From: Cristatella mucedo
Taxonomy: Eukaryota > Bryozoa > Phylactolaemata > Cristatellidae
Length of the DNA stretch: 64,000 nt
Reading direction: 5' to 3'
Assembly (NCBI GenBank): GCA_009760855.2
Contig: WPIO01000004.1
Span: forward strand, 1,132,501-1,196,500
In this document: positions 11,435 through 21,650 of the stretch, in pieces
How positions within the stretch are numbered: the stretch's first letter is position 1
How the letters are laid out: the number at the start of each line of letters is the position of its first letter
The notes under the pieces: model-generated
What the model was told of the DNA's origin: nothing
Seen by the model: only the letters and a program-made list of their open reading frames with translations
Database searches by the model: none
Translations under genes and position numbers: made by a program

Positions 11435-12169
11435 CCGAGCAGCCATCTAAAATTTCAGTAAAAACCGCGCCCGCCATTTTTAATGGGTTGAACTCGGGGT
11501 GAGGTCGCAGTCCGCATCACTGACCGTCGCCGGTTGTAAGGGGTGGAGGGGGAGGCTGTAGGGGAGCCACGACCTCAGTTACCCACAGCTGGCTAGCTGT
11601 GACGCGGCGGCGGCGGCGGCGCAACAGTGGCTGCCGGTCCGAGCAGCGCCGGTGCGCGTTGCAGCGCGCCCGCCGCTTGAACCTCGTACCGGTGCTGAGT
11701 GCCGGCGACAACGCCGGCACCCAGCACCGGGCGATGCTCGCGCAGAATTGCTGCTGCATTTTCCGCGAACCGCTCCGTCCGACCACCGCCGCCGCTGCCG
11801 CAGCGGTTTCCTGGAAAGCGGCCTCGTTTCCCGGTAAGCCGCACTCCACGCGATAGCCCGCTGCCGCCGTTCGTCCTTGTAGCTCGTTGTTTCCGATTTG
11901 ACGCCGGGCCACCCAGTCGAAGGATAACGCGGCCACCGCCGCCGCCGGGTCCGCATCGGCGCTGCCGCAGAGATTACGAAAGCGCCGCCTACGCTACCCA
12001 AGCCTACCCGTCTCGCATTGCTCATGCGGCCCAAGAAAAGCGGAGTGTAAACAACAGCTACACGTCTACGCTGCCGAAAGGTGAGCCTCTACTGGGCGTG
12101 CTCTTACTGTGCGCGCACATTCCGTAAAGCAAGTGCGAATCGGATGGAGCCAGGAAACGTTTCGCTCAG
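11435..12169. other. CpG-rich stretch, no gene recognised
   Basis: Very CpG-rich from 11570 to 11990, with long Arg/Ala/Pro-rich frames on both strands. It contains the 42-bp hairpin at 11689-11730. Confidence 0.4.
11689..11730. repeat. Near-perfect hairpin, 19-bp arms
   Basis: The arm CCGGTGCTGAGTGCCGGCG, spacer ACAA, then a right arm complementary at 18 of 19 positions. Confidence 0.93.
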
Positions 12170-12493
12170 CGACGCATGCTGGGAGCTCAGCTGCAGCGAT
12201 GCACGCTGGGAGCTCAGGTGCAGCGATGCATGCTGGGAGCTCAGCTGCAGCGATGCACGCTGGGAGCTCAGCTGTAGCGATGCACGCTGGGAGCTCAGGT
12301 GCAGCGATGCATGCTGGGAGCTCAGCTGCAGCGATGCACGCTGGGAGCTCAGCTGTAGCGATGCATGCTGGGAGCTCAGGTGCAGCGATGCACGCTGGGA
12401 GCTCAGCTGCAGCGATGCACGCTGGGAGGTCAGCTGCAGCGATGCACGCTGGGAGCTCAGGTGCAGAGACGCACGCTGGGAGCTCAGGTGAAG
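12170..12493. repeat. 27-bp minisatellite, exactly 12 units
   Basis: Twelve head-to-tail 27-bp units, each with CTGGGAGCTCAG and a CGATGCA(C/T)GC core. The second-half variants (CTGCAG, CTGTAG, GTGCAG) repeat with a period of three units, giving an 81-bp higher-order repeat; 12224-12304 and 12305-12385 differ at one base. Because 27 is divisible by three and no unit contains a stop in several frames, frames of about 136-158 codons run through it on both strands with 9-residue periods. I see no evidence that any of them is a gene. Confidence 0.97.
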
Positions 12494-12534
12494 CGATGAG
12501 TCGAGAAGGAGATGGGCAGAACCAACTTGATGAG

Positions 12535-13011
12535 GTCAATAATAATGATAATAGCGATGCTTACATGGCACCGCAAGAGAGCTAAGTCTCTTGCTTGCTA
12601 GCCACACGTTGGAAATTAAGCACACCGATCGGTAAGTGGTAGCATTCGCAGTGTCAGCCGGCATAATCGCAAAAGGGACGATTCGCAGCAGCAAAGCAGC
12701 CTGAGCAAATGCTGTATCCAAATATACAAAAATTTAGTTTATTTATCAAGCACCCCGAGAAAACTTAATCTCTGTGTCCAGGCGCTTCACGCGAGCCGCA
12801 AGGCTCGAGCCCACGACCTTGGCCTTGAGACGTGGCTCGGAGCGAGCACCTTGACCGCTGGGCCAAGCGCCGAGCGTTTGAGCTTCTTTTTTTAACGTTG
12901 CCCAGCAGGAGGGTTGTTGCGACGTCATTCGGGAGCGAGAGCCGGGCTTTAGGAGCATAGACACTGATCAGGCATAATTTAAGCCTCCACCAAAGACGTA
13001 TCTGCTTTGCT
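12535..13011 (-). mobile_element. LINE-A' copy interrupted by SINE-B
   Basis: Minus-strand copy. 12535-12740 holds an AATAATGATAATA tail, a hairpin with perfect arms GCAAGAGA/TCTCTTGC and 3' UTR words. The copy resumes after the SINE at about 12880-13011 with C-terminal coding sequence equivalent to 'SVYAPKARLSLP'. Its 5' end abuts the plus-strand LINE-A copy at 13012. Confidence 0.8.
12743..12878 (-). mobile_element. SINE-B copy nested in LINE-A'
   Basis: Reading on the minus strand: A-box-like TTGGCCCAGCGGTCAAGG, B-box-like GTGGGCTCGAGCC, GAAGCGCC, a stem-loop, and a TTGATAAA tail. The LINE-A' sequence is continuous once this segment is removed, so the SINE inserted later. Confidence 0.8.
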
Positions 13012-14138
13012 CCAAGCACAATCTAGGCTTTCACTTCCATGCGGATGACACTATGTTGTACCTTTGCTTTGATCCCTCCCAGCCGTAGAGCACCTCAAAT
13101 TCTCTCAACTCACTTGCTGCATGTATTGATGACATCCGCACATGGATGGCGGCAAATTTTCTAAAACTAAACCATGATAAAACTAACTTACTAGTTATGG
13201 GCAAACCCAGTGTGATTCAGAAATTGGAAAGGCCGACGCTCAAAATTGGCTCTGCCAGCATATCTCCAGTTGAATCAGCTCGAAATCTAAGTGTCACGTT
13301 CTAAAGTGACCTCTCGTTAGATGACCATATCAGCTCCACAGTCAAATATGCCCATTTTCAGCTTCATAATATTGCTAAAATTCGGGCTTTTTTTAGAGAA
13401 GGATACCACATCCAAGTTGGTCCATGCATTCATGACATCCTGTCTCGGCTTCTGCAACTCACTGCTTACTGGCCTACCAGCATGTGCGATCAGGCGATTG
13501 CAGCTGGTGCAAAACTCTGCAGCTAGGCTTGTCTGTCTTGAGCGTCGAAGTTGCCACGTTACTCCACTTCTCGCCGACCTGCACTGGCTACCAGTCAAGC
13601 AACGGATTGACTTCAAGGTTTTGTCGCTCACTTTTAGGTCCCTTCATTCTATGGCTCCAGCCTATCTCTCAGATATACTACCCCATCAGGCCAAGCATCG
13701 TACCACCTGCTTTTTGGAATCCAGCAGTCTACAAATACCTCGTACAAACCTTAAATCCTTTGGAGACCGTACATTTAGTTCGTATGCTCCCAAGGCCTGG
13801 AACTCCCTCCCGACCTGCGTCAGGACATCCCCTGACTTGACCACATTTAAAAGAACTTAAAAACACACCTATTTAGGACAGCATTTAGTGAGTCCCTGTG
13901 ATTCGTCCTTGCTGTGCTTATGCGTGTTGACACTGTGCATGCTGCCACTAACCACATTTGCATGCTGACCCTATGCATTTCACCCCTAACCATATTATTC
14001 ATTTCGTCTGTTTTTCAAGCATGATTTTACTTACCATTCAATTGCATTTCACTTTACAGCAAATGTAAAGCGCCTAGAGAGAGATTAAGTTCTCTGAGGG
14101 CGCTTTATCAAGTGAATTATTATTATTATTTATTATAA
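13012..14138 (+). mobile_element. LINE-A copy, 5'-truncated at RT catalytic motif
   Basis: Begins at the Lys-His-Asn-Leu-Gly segment just upstream of the RT catalytic motif (here His-Ala-Asp-Asp instead of Tyr-Ala-Asp-Asp), continues through the RT thumb and C-terminal region (open 13321-13860), then 3' UTR, stem-loop 14067-14106 and a (TTA)n tail. Dead: in-frame TAG near 13086, frameshifts, and a stop replacing the normal C-terminus at 13858. Confidence 0.92.
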
Positions 14139-14534
14139 ACCAACATGTCGATCAAGTTCGAGAGACGACGGAAACAACTCCATGCTAAGGAGCTCGTGGT
14201 GCGAGAGCAATCTAGAGGAGCAAAGAGTAGGTCAAGGATAGGTCAAGGCTGGTGTGAGCGAGTGAAGTGGCGTGCAAGCCAGACTGAGGATCTCGAAATC
14301 AATCCGATGCTCAATTCAGCTCTCGTTCATTCAGCTGAAGCCGCAAGCCACGCCGGTGCGACAGCGCTCGATGAATTCCAACGATCTATAAAGATCATCC
14401 GAATTTAAGAGTGAAGTAAGAGTGCTCACCCCCAGTTAAGAAGTTAAGCTACTTGAGATCGAGAGGAGAATCGTCCAACCGGTCTATGGGCATGGATTCT
14501 GGCAATCCTCAGAAAGCCGCAGGTGACCTTTGAG
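14139..14534 (+). other. Unassigned, possibly more Gypsy sequence
   Basis: Open frame 14145-14408 is Arg/Ser-rich and unrecognised. It lies directly upstream of the Gypsy pol remnant in the same orientation, so it may be decayed gag/pol, but no protease or zinc-knuckle motif is visible. Confidence 0.3.
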
Positions 14535-15310
14535 TGTGTGACAATTATAAAACTAACGAGGCCAGCGTGAGTGATTGCTACCCACCGACAAATCTCTCAG
14601 AGACCTTGGACCGGCTTCAAATTGTCAAGTTTGTGGCAAGCTCGAAAGGAAATCCAGTCACCGCTAAATTTAAGGTGGTGCAGCAGGTAGACCGAAAACT
14701 TCACTTGCATCACACCAGGTTGGTAAACGTGCTGCAGTTGCAGCCGATTGATGTACCGGAGAACTCCCTAGAACATTTAAAAGTATAGTAAATTATATCG
14801 TCCATATGTGCGACATACGTGTCCTGGCATTAATCGATGACTTCATTTGCCTTCGTGAAATTTACGATGAAAATCTTATCGGCCTCAATAGAGTTTCAGG
14901 CCTGTATAAGTCATGTGGGTTTGAATTGGCTGACAAGAAGTCTTGCCTCGCAGAAGAGAACGATGCATTTCTGGGGCACACGATGTCTGCATGAAGCAAT
15001 AGAGTGGAGACACAAAAAATATCATTCATCAGCCATTGATGATGACTGATAATGATGACGACCTGTCATGATTCCTGGAACGCGTTGCCTTTTATCGTTA
15101 GCTCACCCCAGGCTACGGCAATGATGTCCGCCGCCCGGTGTGACCATTTGTTGCCAGTTCCAGCGGTCTGAAGAATGCGAAACAGCCTTCGAAAAACTCA
15201 TAAAGCCTCTCATTGATGACGTGCTGCTGAAGCACCGAGCATTGAGACCTTACGGTAATTGCTACGCGAGATGCTTCCTCACTAGCAGTTCCACATTGTT
15301 CTAGACAGCT
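14535..15310 (+). pseudogene. Ty3/Gypsy LTR-retrotransposon pol remnant
   Basis: Three collinear pieces of a Ty3/Gypsy polymerase. 14560-14620 matches the RT fingers segment 'P(x)NLSETLDRLQ'. 14806-14994 matches the palm: 'IDDF' in place of the usual Asp-Asp-Ile, then 'ENLIGLNRV', 'FELADKKSC' and 'FLGHTMSA'. 15160-15240 matches the RT-RNase H connection ('SEECETAFEKLIKPL'). The catalytic motif has Ile before Asp-Asp, and the frames are separated by stops, frameshifts and a deletion between fingers and palm. No LTRs, gag or integrase were found. Confidence 0.8.
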
Positions 15311-15335
15311 CAATGAGCGAGGCGGGCGCCCTTCC

Positions 15336-15360
15336 AGGGCTGCCCTTCCAGGGCAGCCCT
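15336..15360. repeat. Perfect hairpin, 10-bp arms
   Basis: AGGGCTGCCC, spacer TTCCA, GGGCAGCCCT, followed by further CCAGGACAGCC-type direct repeats to 15386. Confidence 0.85.
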
Positions 15361-15387
15361 CTCCAGGACAGCCATCCCGGACAGCCG

Positions 15388-15605
15388 TCCCTTCATTCTC
15401 TGGCTCCAGCTTACCTGTCAGAACTTCTACCGCAGCACGCTAGGAATCGTACCGCCAGCTGTTCTGAAACGAATCGTTTAGCTATACCACGCATGAACCT
15501 TTAATCCCGTGGAGACCGTGCCTTTAGTTCGTATGCTGCCAACGTCTGGAACTCACACTCCCTACTGACGTCACGACACCTCGACTCGATGACATTACGT
15601 AACAG
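15388..15605 (+). mobile_element. LINE-A' coding fragment
   Basis: Plus-strand piece of the post-RT C-terminal region (equivalent to 'SLAPAYLSELLP' through 'FSSYAAN(V/A)WNS'). Lacks the 3' UTR and tail, so it is truncated at both ends. Confidence 0.8.
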
Positions 15606-15644
15606 TTTTTGGACTGTGCTTGCATGGATCAACAATGGTTGAAT

Positions 15645-15930
15645 AGAAACTACTTGGCCTTGCTAGGATCTATTGGTACGATCTACTGCAGTCTTCGCAT
15701 GCCTGACGATGGACAGTCAGTCCTGCTATCTGGTAAGCTTTCTCAAACTTTTGCTTAGTAGACCCAGCTAGCTTAATGTCTCCGGTAAAGCTTAGGCCGT
15801 CAGGGCGAGGGCGAACAGTGTCTTTGGTCACAAGTGTAAACTCATTGAGCATGTCAGCTAGTGTCATGTTGCAGCATTCTATCAACGATGACATATTGGT
15901 AGGGGAATTGAGCAGCCCGGGCGACGAGAG
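15645..15930 (-). mobile_element. LINE-A coding fragment, pre-RT region
   Basis: Minus-strand match to the region just upstream of the RT domain. The frame 15670-15894 corresponds to the part of the 34.9-35.1 kb copy with 'TLADTLDEF' and 'RPDGLWFT'. No 3' UTR or tail. It lies tail-to-tail with the preceding plus-strand fragment. Confidence 0.82.
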
Positions 15931-17072
15931 GATACTTTCTCGCTGACGTCACCCACGCCTCGGATCTCGAGGATTCGCGATTCACAGATCACAGTAGATG
16001 GTTTCTGAAGCATGTGACCACCAAAACTTTAACTGAGTGCTTTGATGGCTGTTCATGACCACCCAGCTCCAGAATGTTCGCCGTGCTATGAACAAGACTT
16101 AGTAGGAGACTGTGAGGTGTTCTACTCAAAAAGGAAAGACTCGACTATTGATTTAAGTCTTAGGTCTTGACTTTTAAGAATCGCGGACTGCAGCTTGGAA
16201 ACTGAGGCTTTACTCGGTCAGATGCCGACGCATGCCGAAAGCTATTTGCGTTTTTTCAGGTCGATCTCCAGTACAACCTCCCAAAGCATCAGACCAAAAT
16301 GAGAACTTTAGGTGGCGTACGAGTATTTATCGAAGTGCAACATTGCGGTCTCTCAGCCTAAAAAAATTACAAAGAGGGTTACTTAAGCTTTCCTCGGCAA
16401 ACTCGCGCTCTTATTCTGAACAGCCTATGGGGTGTTTAAGGTGCAGCCTACGATCAAGACGGTGGCACGAAGGTGGCAGAAAGTGGCAAGTTGAACGGTT
16501 ATCATCATGCCAATAAGAAAGGTGCTAAGAGATGCAATTGTTCCAGTGGTGACCTTTTTGGACTACTTGTTGGTCCAGGGCAGCAGGACTTTGCTGGCTT
16601 TGTCTACCCCATCTCGACGCATGCAAAGACTCAGTCACCTCTATATGAGCTAATATTTAACTCGCGGCACCCACAGTCCTGCGCTGGGCCACTGCTGCTG
16701 GTGATGAATATGGTCTCAAGGCTAGTTTGCAAATCCCCGGACCCAGATCGCAATAAGCGGAACACCTTAGCCACCCATGGTGGCTATATGAAAAGCTGCT
16801 CAGGCGAGGAGTAGAAGCTGAACGATCGCCGTCGCGTACGCCGTCTGGGCAGTGGCTACGGTCGACCTTTGAAATCGGCGAGCGTAGATCTCCAGAGAGA
16901 ACGGAGGGCCGTCTCAGGGGGCTAGCGCTCGGGCGGCGCGGCGGCACGTGGAACTCGTTAATGTCGACAGTCAGGCCTGGCTGACGGAGCCAGTTGCGGT
17001 CGGTGCTCGAAATAGCCCCCTTACCGAGTACAGGTAAGGCTGACGTAATGCCAAGACCGCCGAGTGGCGAAG

Positions 17073-17105
<33 letters not shown>

Positions 17106-17325
17106 GTGACCGTGACCGGCCTAGCGCGGCTCTCACCGAGGCCAGCTGCGCCGCCGGCAGTCCGAGCGGCGACTCTCGACTGTATCCCGCGAGCCTTTCC
17201 TGGAACCGACTGATTAAGCAGGAAAAGAGAGGCTCTTCGCTTCCGGGAAGTAACCACGCGGCCGTAAACAAAGGCGCACCGACGTAACGTTCGCCGAGCG
17301 AATCGCTAGCCGTCCCTGACGAGAG
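15931..17325. other. No feature recognised
   Basis: Includes frames at 16232-16516 and 16473-16814 that I cannot assign. A short (CAGC)n run lies at about 17074-17104. The rest is unrecognised; 16850-17300 is CpG-rich. Confidence 0.4.
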
Positions 17326-17900
17326 TGCAATCGAAGTCCCAGCGGTTTGAGCACGTGTCACCTTTGCTGGAAGAGCTAGGATGGTTGCCGGTTGAGCAAA
17401 GGATACAGAGCAAAGTTCTTACGCTGACCCACAAGGCCCGCCACGGCTTGGCTCCTTCATACTTAGCTGAGCTGCTGCATTAGTTTCAGCCTGTTCGCGC
17501 CCTCAGGTCCCGTGTGGACAATAAATTAGCTGTCCCATTCTTCCGCTTAAAGACAGTTGGCGACAGAAGCTTTAGCTCTGCAGGTCCTAGACTGTGGAAC
17601 TCGCTTCCACAATTCTTACGCAACGACATCTACTCTCCAACTGCCGGCTATGGCACATCTTTTTCAGCGGTCCTGAACTGCTACTTCTATGCTACTCACT
17701 ACCTCAACTGCTCTCCTGACTCTGCTATCCTTCCCACTTTCTCTTTGTTGCGTGAGACGAAGTCTGTTATTTACCGAATGCGTACCGAAAGCCGCTTAGG
17801 CTCTGAGTGGGCTATACAAAACTCTCCTGCTGCGTAACACCCACCTGGTCTTTATGACTTTGTGGAGTTACAGACGGAGATACATTACATTACATTACAT
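17326..17900 (+). mobile_element. LINE-B copy, 5'-truncated, with hairpin and (ATTAC)n tail
   Basis: Starts in the post-RT region, continues through 'VDNKLAVPF(F/L)RLKTVGDRSFS' (17514-) to a stop at 17835-17837, then the short 3' UTR with a stem-loop (CCAC...TGTGG) and a TACATTACATTACAT tail. Closely related to 57.0-57.46 kb. Confidence 0.92.
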
Positions 17901-18754
17901 AAGCCAATCCGCATGAGTCGAGCTGCTGCGTCGGCATCGCCGCTATGGCGCCGCCCGTAAGGCACCGATTGTTTCCCTCCAGCCAAGATGGCAGCAACGA
18001 CCGGATGAGCAGTGGCTTTTCAGTGAGCGAGCGGCTCTTCCTAGCACCTCGGTGCATTTTGCACGCCTAGTGCATGCATCTGGTCATTTTCTGCATCTAC
18101 CTTTAGGAATTCCGAGCGTGATTCCAAAATCCCGCACGGAAACATGCTCTGAATGTACTACTGTTTCGAGTGATGAATGGTTTCGGGATGACTCAGAAAA
18201 AAGAAGAAAAACGTACGCGGCAACCTCCTAAACGGCGCTGGGGGCCACTGCTGGCCCGTCAGTTATCGGCCGCAGATCGAGGTAGTGAGTGGAGTTTCTG
18301 TCTAAGTAGGCACTCGCCTGGGCCAGGCATCGGTCTGATCCGTCCACTGCTACCCTAGGACGAGTGCTGTCTGTCTAACGGACAGGAACGCAGCTGCAAA
18401 GTAGCATGGCAATCACCTTGGAAGCAGCCAACTCCGCAAGCAAGTGGAATGAACACGCTGGTGGACTCTCGAGGATGATGACGGACACAGTTAGCCAGCA
18501 ACAAACTGCTATCGGCTCTCGACAATCTAGTAGCTGTCCACCGCTTATAATAAGCCCAAAAAAAAGCTACGGTTTGGTAAGCGAATGAGCCGAATATGAC
18601 TAACAAACAATTTAGCAGCAGGTGAAGTCAGCCTTTTCCGAAGAACGAAGCACTTAGTTGCTTTTTTATGCTAGCTGGGCCACCTTCGGGCCAACGCACG
18701 TTTTGCCATCGAGGCCCTTGACTGAGCTCTCTTTTCCGATTTGTAGGCAATAAC
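17901..18754. other. No feature recognised
   Basis: Mixed composition. No repeat, RNA gene or protein domain that I can identify. Confidence 0.4.
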
Positions 18755-18872
18755 AATAAGAATACTCCTAATAGTAATAATAATGATAGTACATTTGTGA
18801 TTTCGCTCTCAGATAACTCAATCTCTTTCGTGGAACTATGCATCTGCTGCAAAGGAAGCACGATCCAGCTGA
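18755..18872 (-). mobile_element. LINE-A 3' terminus fragment
   Basis: Minus-strand tail (AGTAATAATAATGATAG), a diverged stem-loop (ACTCAATCTCTTTC) and the subfamily word TGCTGCAAAGGAAGCACGAT. No coding region. Confidence 0.75.
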
Positions 18873-18949
18873 CTTTGTGTTGATGCAGCAGTTTCTTCGC
18901 ACCTCTTTCCAGCCGTCAATTTCCCTATTACTAGATGAATTGATCACAT

Positions 18950-19157
18950 TTACTTTGAACATTCTCCTACTTCAGCTTTGCTGCTCATGATTACCCTGCC
19001 CGGTTCGTTATCAATTGAGATAAAGTCTGTTGGCTGCCGAATGAGCACCGAAAGCCACCGAAAGTCTCCGAGTTCGCTGTAGAAAGAAAGCTCTCCTGCG
19101 TTTAATCCACTTAGTCTCTGTGGCTTAGTCTATGTGGAGTTGCAGATGGAGATACGC
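18950..19157 (+). mobile_element. LINE-B 3' terminus, diverged
   Basis: Contains GAGATAAAGTCTGTTGGCTG, a short duplicated word (CACCGAAAG...CACCGAAAG), CTCTCCTGCG, a decayed hairpin and GTTGCAGATGGAGATAC. The (ATTAC)n tail is lost. Confidence 0.75.
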
Positions 19158-19204
19158 CGCGCTGCAATTGCAATAGCAGACGCCACTCGGGAGGCCGCGA
19201 ATGC

Positions 19205-19244
19205 TGCTTCCGCCTGCTTGCTCGGCCTGTTGCAGGCGGAAGCA
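19205..19244. repeat. Inverted repeat, 12-bp perfect arms
   Basis: TGCTTCCGCCTG, 16-nt spacer, CAGGCGGAAGCA. Outside any recognised element. Confidence 0.85.
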
Positions 19245-19548
19245 TGTCGCATGCAAGCATGCGCAGAGAAAGAGGAGCCGGGTGAGCAGAGGACCAACCT
19301 TTGAACCGACCTGCTGAGGCGTGTCGAGCGGCGGCTGCTCAGTAGTACCGCCGGCCTCCACGATTCGCTGTCTCTTGCAAATTCGCTGTAAGGCCCCTCC
19401 GTCACTAAATCCGGGCTAAGCCAATGGTGACTGACGCGTTAGAAGTAGCAGGGCCAAAATCCAGCCTCCTACCTGTGCCGAGTGGTTCGCTTCAATAATT
19501 ATAGCGATCGCATAATATCGCGACGTCTGTAGAGCGCATAATAGAACG

Positions 19549-19551
<3 letters not shown>

Positions 19552-19632
<81 letters not shown>
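19552..19632. repeat. (TC)n microsatellite
   Basis: Uninterrupted CT/TC run of about 80 bases. Confidence 0.98.
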
Positions 19633-19634
<2 letters not shown>

Positions 19635-20964
19635 GCACTTTACTGATCTAGCGCTTGCTTGGGCCAGAGTTTCGGATTCAATCCCAAATCAAGCCAAGCG
19701 GGTCTAATCTGTTCCATCGGCACGACGTCGTAATACCGGCAAATAACTTGACGTATGCAGGAATAAATGGCAACTGGTGGAGTCTCTGTCTCCTTGACCG
19801 TAATAGTTGGCTCGCGCCGAATCGAACGACCGGCTACAGCCGATGGCGTAGGATGTCTGGCTTACTGTTAATATAGACGACGGTGAATTCCGCAAGCTCA
19901 AGGAACACGGGAAATGATAAGCCGGAAAGCTGTTTTCAGATTCTGGCTGTCTGTAGCCGGATCAGAACTGTCGCTGCACAGCGCACGAGCTGCCGAGTGA
20001 AATCAGCAGCTGCGGCTGCTTTCCGCAGCAGCCAGAAAGCAGCCGCAGCTGGAGCAGAGCGCAACCGCGCCGGACACTCGACGCCGATAAGCGATCGCAA
20101 TCAGCAAGAGTGATGCTCCGCCTCGGACGTACGAAGCTGGTCGCAAGAGAGTTCCACTGAGAGACTGAGAGAGGCGCTCGATGGCGTCGAGCTCAGCAAT
20201 GGCTGCTGGCGCTGCTGCTGCTGCTGCAGCCCACAGCGCTGTGCACGAAGCGACAGGAAACTGTGCCGAATGCAGTGGCTCGCAGTGGCGCTTACGTGCG
20301 CTAGGTCACACGTGCCAGGCGACCGTGTCCCACGCAGCTGCTTGCTCCCTCAGCCGGGGTGACAGATGAAACGAACGATGACCAATCGGTTGCTGACGAA
20401 TTCGTCACTGCTTGCAGCTGGCTGCACGTGCGGTGAGCAGCTGCACTTCGAATGCACCGCGTACAATCTGGCCGCCGCAGCCTCGCTTGTTAATGATTCC
20501 TATTCGAAATAAAGTCTTGTCGTCGAGTCTTTTGAGAAGAAGCCACCAACACAACCGTTGCAAAGACGTGTCGCTGCTATATGAGATAGCAGTCGCACTG
20601 TCTACTCTTCTGTGTTCCGTCATCACTCGAGATGATGCACCGACTGGGACAGGTTCATGCCTCGGTCTCTTCTCTAAACCAGACGTCAGTCAGTCAGTCG
20701 AGCGACGGTGGATAGCAGAGCTTGACTCTTGACCTCTGTCACTCTATCTTTCACTTGCCAGGCACGCTGAACTGGCTCAAGCCAGTCCATTTCGTACCTC
20801 GGGAGCATGTACTATTGCCTGTCTCTGTTCACCTTTTAGAGTAAGTGTAGAAAGAAGCCGGAGAAATCTAGTCCCCTGGACAGATAAAGATTCGTAAGAG
20901 AGCCTCGCTCGTATCTGTAACCAGCAGGAAAAACATACCGTACACGTTTTCACGTCATTATGTG
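19633..20964. other. No gene recognised; contains a hairpin
   Basis: Mixed sequence with a short (GCT)n run near 20207-20230 and the 45-bp hairpin at 20007-20051. The frame 20412-20732 has no recognisable domain. Confidence 0.4.
20007..20051. repeat. Perfect hairpin, 17-bp arms
   Basis: CAGCTGCGGCTGCTTTC, 11-nt spacer, exact reverse complement. Confidence 0.92.
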
Positions 20965-21258
20965 CGAAGCTTTTGGCATCTCTGGCACAGAATAGGGTTA
21001 GGCCTTGCCCGAGGGAGAGATGTACGATGCCAAGCCTGGTGGGGGAATAGCTCTGATAGGCTGACAGGCTGGAGCCAGATAATGATGGGACCTAAAGGTG
21101 AGTAACGAAACGTTGAAGTCAACGAGCTGCTTGACTGACAGCCAGTGCAGGTCAGCGAGAAGTGGTGCAATGTAGCAACTGCGACGCTTACGACAGGCAA
21201 GCCTGGCTGCAGAATTTTGCCCAACTGTAAGCGCCTGACTGCACAAGCCGGCAGACCG
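20965..21258 (-). mobile_element. LINE-A coding fragment, diverged
   Basis: Minus-strand post-RT region, equivalent to 'NSAARL(A/V)CR(K/E)RRSC' and 'ADLHWL(S/P)VKQ', with several frame breaks. No 3' UTR or hairpin. Confidence 0.82.
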
Positions 21259-21564
21259 TAGCTCGCTTCCGGTTAATTGAGTGCGTGCTATGAGCTTGCA
21301 TCTCTAAAGTCCCTGCCCAAAAGGCATCTACGTCTGTCTGCTTTGCCTTCGTCTGCCCTTCCCACCCTCTTCGCTCGTCTTCTTCTTCTTGTTCTGGCAT
21401 ACTTTGCGCGTACCTGGGCGCTAATTCGGTGCGTGTTTTTAGCCAAAGGTGCTCCTAGCCGGTGGCCTTGAATGACTTATTATATTATTTTTCGCAAGCA
21501 TAATAGCGTCAACGCCACTAATCCTGGGGTAATGAAATTCTCTTGCAGCAAGCTGTAAAGCGCG

Positions 21565-21645
21565 TAGAAGCTCTACATATGCGGGAGGGCTCAAACCCAT
21601 AACCTTGGTTGTTAAAGGCCGGCACCTTACACGTGTGCAAAACTG
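21565..21645 (-). mobile_element. SINE-B fragment
   Basis: Contains ACATATGCGGGAGGGCTCAA and ACCTTGG, matching the B-box part of minus-strand SINE-B copies. The preceding GTAAAGCGCGTAGAAG resembles half of a LINE-A hairpin. A decayed remnant abutting the satellite array. Confidence 0.5.
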
Positions 21646-21650
21646 GGTCG

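Noticed and set aside
12066-12585. Repeat protein of about 157 residues encoded by the 27-bp minisatellite
   Set aside because: Frames are open on both strands, there is no supporting start context or flanking coding sequence, and the repeat pattern suffices as explanation.
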